Notes under the pieces: generated by a model
Databases searched by the model: none
Told to the model about the DNA's origin: nothing
The model's input: the letters and a program-made list of their open reading frames with translations, nothing else
Part shown: in pieces, positions 59,898-64,000 of the stretch
Layout of the letters: each line of letters starts with the position of its first letter
How positions within the stretch are numbered: the first letter of the stretch is position 1
Origin: Megaleporinus macrocephalus
Taxonomy: Eukaryota; Chordata; Actinopteri; Characiformes; Anostomidae
Length of the DNA stretch: 64,000 bases
Direction of reading: 5' to 3'
Assembly: GCA_021613375.1 (NCBI GenBank)
Contig: CM038716.1
Location: 18,607,524 to 18,671,523, forward strand
Translations under genes and position numbers: made by a program

Positions 59898-61649
59898 TCA
59901 CAGCGACATGGGGTGACTACCTGGATTGCTTTCACATAGCCTTGAGGCACTGTCTAAGCTTTAGAGACATAACCTGCTCTCACCAGAGACTGTGAAAGCA
60001 GCTACTACTAGCTCAGTCTCCTACCTCTCACTCCCCAGACTAGCAGACAAAGTGCTTTAACAGCAGCTGAAAGCACTGAGCTCCACTAAAGATTCAGAAC
60101 TCTCAGTTAATTCTGTTATGTACTATTATCTTCTTTAAAAATAAATCACCACATGTACACATAAATAGTAAACTCAATAGTACTAATTAATATCTCAAGA
60201 AATTATGCAGTTAATAATCATCACAGTCTGTTCCTGATGTATCCATCACTGCAGACCACTGCATACCTTAAGTACATGGAGCAAACTTTAAAGCTATGTC
60301 ATCTACACTTACAGAAGCTATAGCTAATTTTCCATCATCTCCAGCACCTTAGCACAGAAGTTATTTTTACCTCCATTGCTCTGGCAGGGCTGTGACATCC
60401 AACACTGTTTGGTGAGCTACTGCTGGTTTTCCTAAACTTAGAACAGAAGCTATCTGAGTGTCAGCAACCGGTGAACTCCTCAATCCCTTCACACACTGGG
60501 ATACACTGCCATGAGCCAAAGTAGACAAAGTTGGTCTACTGCTGGCTTCAAGGCTTATGCACCAGATGTGTGCAGGTTACACTGCACCCCCCAGAGAGCA
60601 AAGACATTAACATACTCAGGATAAACATATCATAATAAATCAGCAGGACTTTATATTTGTTTCAGAATGACTGTATAGAAGTCTGTAGCTCAGGTGATGA
60701 GATGCTTAGATTTGGCCAATGTTTTTAAACTCATACTAGATGTATACATTGAACAGTGGATAAGCAGAACACAGAAATATCTGTATTTTATTTATTTTAC
60801 TGCATTTGTTGCTGCATATAGTCCCAGATTCTACATTTTATAAACATGTATCAGCATCACCAGCTGTGTACGTCAAGAATACTGGATATCAGCATCAGTC
60901 CAGAAATCCCATATCAGTGCAGAATAAAGGGTCATATAAAGCCTGTACTGGTAAAATATGCAAGCAAAGAAAACTTTCTAGACAGAGGTTAAAGAAACTA
61001 CCTCTACAAACAGCAACACCAGAACAGGCTTTCAGAGATAGTAACTGAGCACTATACCTTCTTGAGCAACAACTACTGGTACAGAGACACATACATTTCT
61101 AGTAACACAACCCAACTTCCCACTGAGACATTAACAGACATAAAAATGCTTGTACTGGAATCAAATGATACATTGTTTGGTCTGTAGTGGTTGTGAAGTG
61201 GTTTGTTAATGAGTCACTCTACAATAAGAATCCAAACATTGGCCATCTGTTGACTAACCAAAACAAGGCACACAAAGCATGGTATATAATAGTAATGTGG
61301 ACGGCAGAGAAGGAGATAAATCAGCATGCACAAACCAATCAATTTCTGAAAATACTTATGGATGCCAGGTGCCTAATCAGTAACATCAAACGTTTAGTTA
61401 ACTACCAGTGATTACAAAATCCTGGACTGCTGGATTCAAAGTCCCATCTTAAAGATCTTTGTTAAAGGATCCTTGCTGATCCAGGCACAAGTCCTGATAC
61501 TAACACTTCTGATAGTCTCGTATCAAGAGGTACCAATGACCATACAGACCCAATGAAGAAATATCTGCCAGCTGCTTGGGACATAAAGGTGAACGCTCAT
61601 CTTTAAGTGTGTATATTTTATATAAATATTTTAGCATTTTAGATTTTAA

Positions 61650-62098
61650 TTACCAAACTTTGGCGCATAGTCTCACTGGTAGGGAAATCAGCACACACTT
61701 CCCTTTTTCCCTTTGACTTCAGGCAAGTCCATTAAGTTCTGCACCTTACACTCACTGTACTGCTGCTGTCAGAATACTGTTTATATTCACTACTCGCACA
61801 AAACATTATTGTTTACATTTGTTACTTGCAACTTGCACTTTATGGCTGCTGCTCTTCATACTTGCACATAAAAGCACATGTAACTTTTATTTTGTATTTT
61901 TTTAACCATATGAATATAAAAAAAACTTTTATTTACTTCAACTTATTATACGTTATATATTTTATATATATATTTATTCCTTTTTTGTGATCTTATCTAC
62001 TGGTGAATGGAGGAACAGCAAAGTAAGATTTTCATTGTACAGTGTAACTGTCTGTTCTGCTGTGCATATGACAATAAAACTCTTGAATCTTGAATCTT
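61650..62098 (+). mobile_element. LINE/SINE-like 3' end
   Basis: The end reads gtaagattttcattgtacag, gtgcatatgacaataaaac and then repeated tcttgaa units. This is the arrangement of a common fish retroposon 3' end finishing in a short tandem tail. The 5' boundary is guessed from the ttgcact-rich stretch. Confidence 0.5.
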
Positions 62099-62695
62099 CC
62101 ACACATCTAAAAACAAAAAACAAGTTTAACAGTATTTGCTTTGCTTATTTGAATCCTGCGCATAATTATTATCAACAGACAACTATAAACTGACATCTTT
62201 CAGACACAAAACTATGAATATATAGTCTTAAAGTAACTAACAGAAGAGAGATTTGTTAACACTATAAGAAGGAATAATTTATGTTAAATGACAGTAACAG
62301 TCATAACAAATAGGTTGAGCCTGAAGCTAGGCCACAAAGCTGAAGTTACCATGTACTCTAATTTGAGCAAATATTCCACATGCTGCAGTGCAAACCCATA
62401 CTGCCTGTCTGTCTACCAATATGTAGACAGGATGATTATACCATACTATATTTATTGCACTATACTGTTTTAATTGACACTCCAGTTTACACATAAGCTT
62501 AAAAGAAAAAAAGAGAAGAAGAGAGTAAAAAAGAGATAACTGAAATTAAAGCTGGAGGAGTCCCATTAGGCCGGACTGACAAGGCATCTGGCCAGGATTC
62601 TGCCTTTGTTTTAAGTACTAAACCCTTTGTAATGTTCGTTCCCAGCTGCTGCATGTGTGAATGTGTGTCATATTTGATATTTGTATAGGTCTCTC

Positions 62696-62697
<2 letters not shown>

Positions 62698-62780
<83 letters not shown>
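62698..62780. repeat. (TA)n-(CA)n compound microsatellite
   Basis: About 26 TA units followed by about 13 CA units, the same TA-CA arrangement as at 52413-52481. Confidence 0.97.
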
Positions 62781-62786
<6 letters not shown>

Positions 62787-63753
62787 ACAATGCTGGATGT
62801 GTGTGCGTGTGTATGTTAAATTACAAAGAATGTGCATTATCACATAACTGGACATAATCCATGTGTCTAAAGCAGATAATCCCACCAGAGGATGATCGCT
62901 CTTTTGCACAATTAGTAGCTGTTGCAGAGAGAAGGATCAGTCATGTTTTTATTAAAAGTGGCCGCCAGGCAGGAAGATTAACATGTCATCTAAAATACAG
63001 CAGGTTGACAGAGAGAGAGCGAGTGAGAGAAAGAGAGCGAGAGAAAGAATACAAATATGTAGTATATCAGGGAGAAAGTGCGGCCACAACAAAATCCTTC
63101 AATGGCAAACAGCCCAGAAGAACAATGGAATTTACCAGATTGCGAGATTTACATTAATGCAACTGTCATTTCTGCATTGCAGTGCTCATGTTCAAAAGCT
63201 TTTGCATGTCATCTTCTACCACTGTTACATTATTACATTACTTTCTATGACAGCAATATGCAAAATTACTTCTGTCTACTTTACCAGATTTATTCACATA
63301 AATACATATAGACAGAATTCACACAAACCAAAAAAAACATACAAAGCTATAAATCTGGGGGCGGGGGTGCACAAAGAGAGGAGGCATCATCCCAGAAACA
63401 ACTGGGGAGGCAGACAAAGTGCAGAGTAGTATCAGTATCAAGCTGGAGAGGATGGCTGATAGCGATAAGCCTGCCTCCTGGGTTAAAGTCTATAACAGAG
63501 ATTGACCTGAAAAAGAAAGCATCATAAAATACATTCTAGATTTGTTTTAGAGTTGTAATCTTGACCTTGTGAATACAAGTAATGTTAATGCCACATATTT
63601 ACACTAAAGTAAAATCTGTGGAATCATCTGTCGTATTAATAGTCGTTATTTAACAGTAATAACGTATGCAATGTAAAAGGAAATGTTACGCAAAATAAAA
63701 CAAAGCAGTGTGTTCATAATTATTTTGCAGGGTACTCTAATACATAAATAAAT

Positions 63754-64000
63754 ACAATCCAATTTCCAAAAAGTAAGGCTGCTGTACAAAATAAACATAA
63801 AAACAGGATGTAATGACGTTCAAATCATTGAAACGCTACATTTAATTAAAAATAGTACAAAACAAACATAGCAAATGAGACAAACATGCCAATTTTGCAT
63901 TTAATTAAACTCAATTAAAAAAACTGGGACCGGTACATGTTTACCACTGTGTTCATCACCTCTTCTTTTAACAACACTTTGTAAGCGTTTGGAATCTGAG
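63754..64000 (+). mobile_element. hAT-like non-autonomous repeat, cut by window edge
   Basis: The sequence begins acaatccaatttccaaaaag and continues through ctgtacaaaataaacataaa, catgtttaccactgtgttca and cttttaacaacactttgtaa. This series is familiar from a widespread fish DNA-transposon repeat. The 3' part lies beyond 64000. Confidence 0.65.

Noticed and set aside
62499..62909. 136-codon minus-strand frame
   Set aside because: Built on TA/CA microsatellite translation (Tyr-Ile and Val-Cys runs).

Overview
This 64 kb window is animal nuclear DNA, most likely from a teleost fish. It is AT-rich, dominated by very large introns and full of microsatellites. It carries decayed Tc1/mariner-like elements, foldback DNA elements and retroposon tails of the kinds common in fish genomes. 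There are no bacterial operons, CRISPR arrays, or rRNA or tRNA genes that I can support.

The only gene I can assign with confidence is BCAS3 (Rudhira), read on the minus strand and incomplete at both ends. Ten internal coding exons can be placed with splice sites: 59756-59837, 53514-53586, 42866-42973, 42656-42732, 38351-38427, 37653-37736, 34318-34488, 29402-29495, 17360-17493 and 6973-7237. Joined in that order they give 1165 nt, or 388 codons plus one base, with every junction in phase and no stop. The encoded part matches the N-terminal and central beta-propeller (WD40/PROPPIN-like) portion of the family, roughly residues 105-495 of about 900. The exons for the N-terminal ~100 residues lie above 64000, and the C-terminal exons (including the BCAS3 domain) lie below position 1.

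Layout from high to low coordinates (gene direction): 59838-64000 is upstream intron ending in a truncated hAT-like repeat; 53587-59755 is an intron with an internally deleted Tc1-like element; 42974-53513 is a 10.5 kb intron with the best candidate conserved non-coding blocks; 34318-42973 is an exon-dense stretch with a 133-bp mini-intron; 29496-34317 and 17494-29401 are introns with a Tc1 fossil, a tRNA-derived SINE and tandem repeats; 7238-17359 is an intron with a composite foldback element holding a 36-bp minisatellite, plus a possible small secreted-protein exon; 1-6972 is downstream intron.

I did not find a new multi-gene system. The most interesting leads are: an acceptor site whose whole pyrimidine tract is a 135-bp dinucleotide microsatellite; the composite foldback element; a perfect homeodomain-type palindrome and a duplicated 14-mer inside intronic blocks that could be regulatory (BCAS3 neighbours TBX2/TBX4 in vertebrates); and a short signal-peptide ORF with four downstream cysteines.
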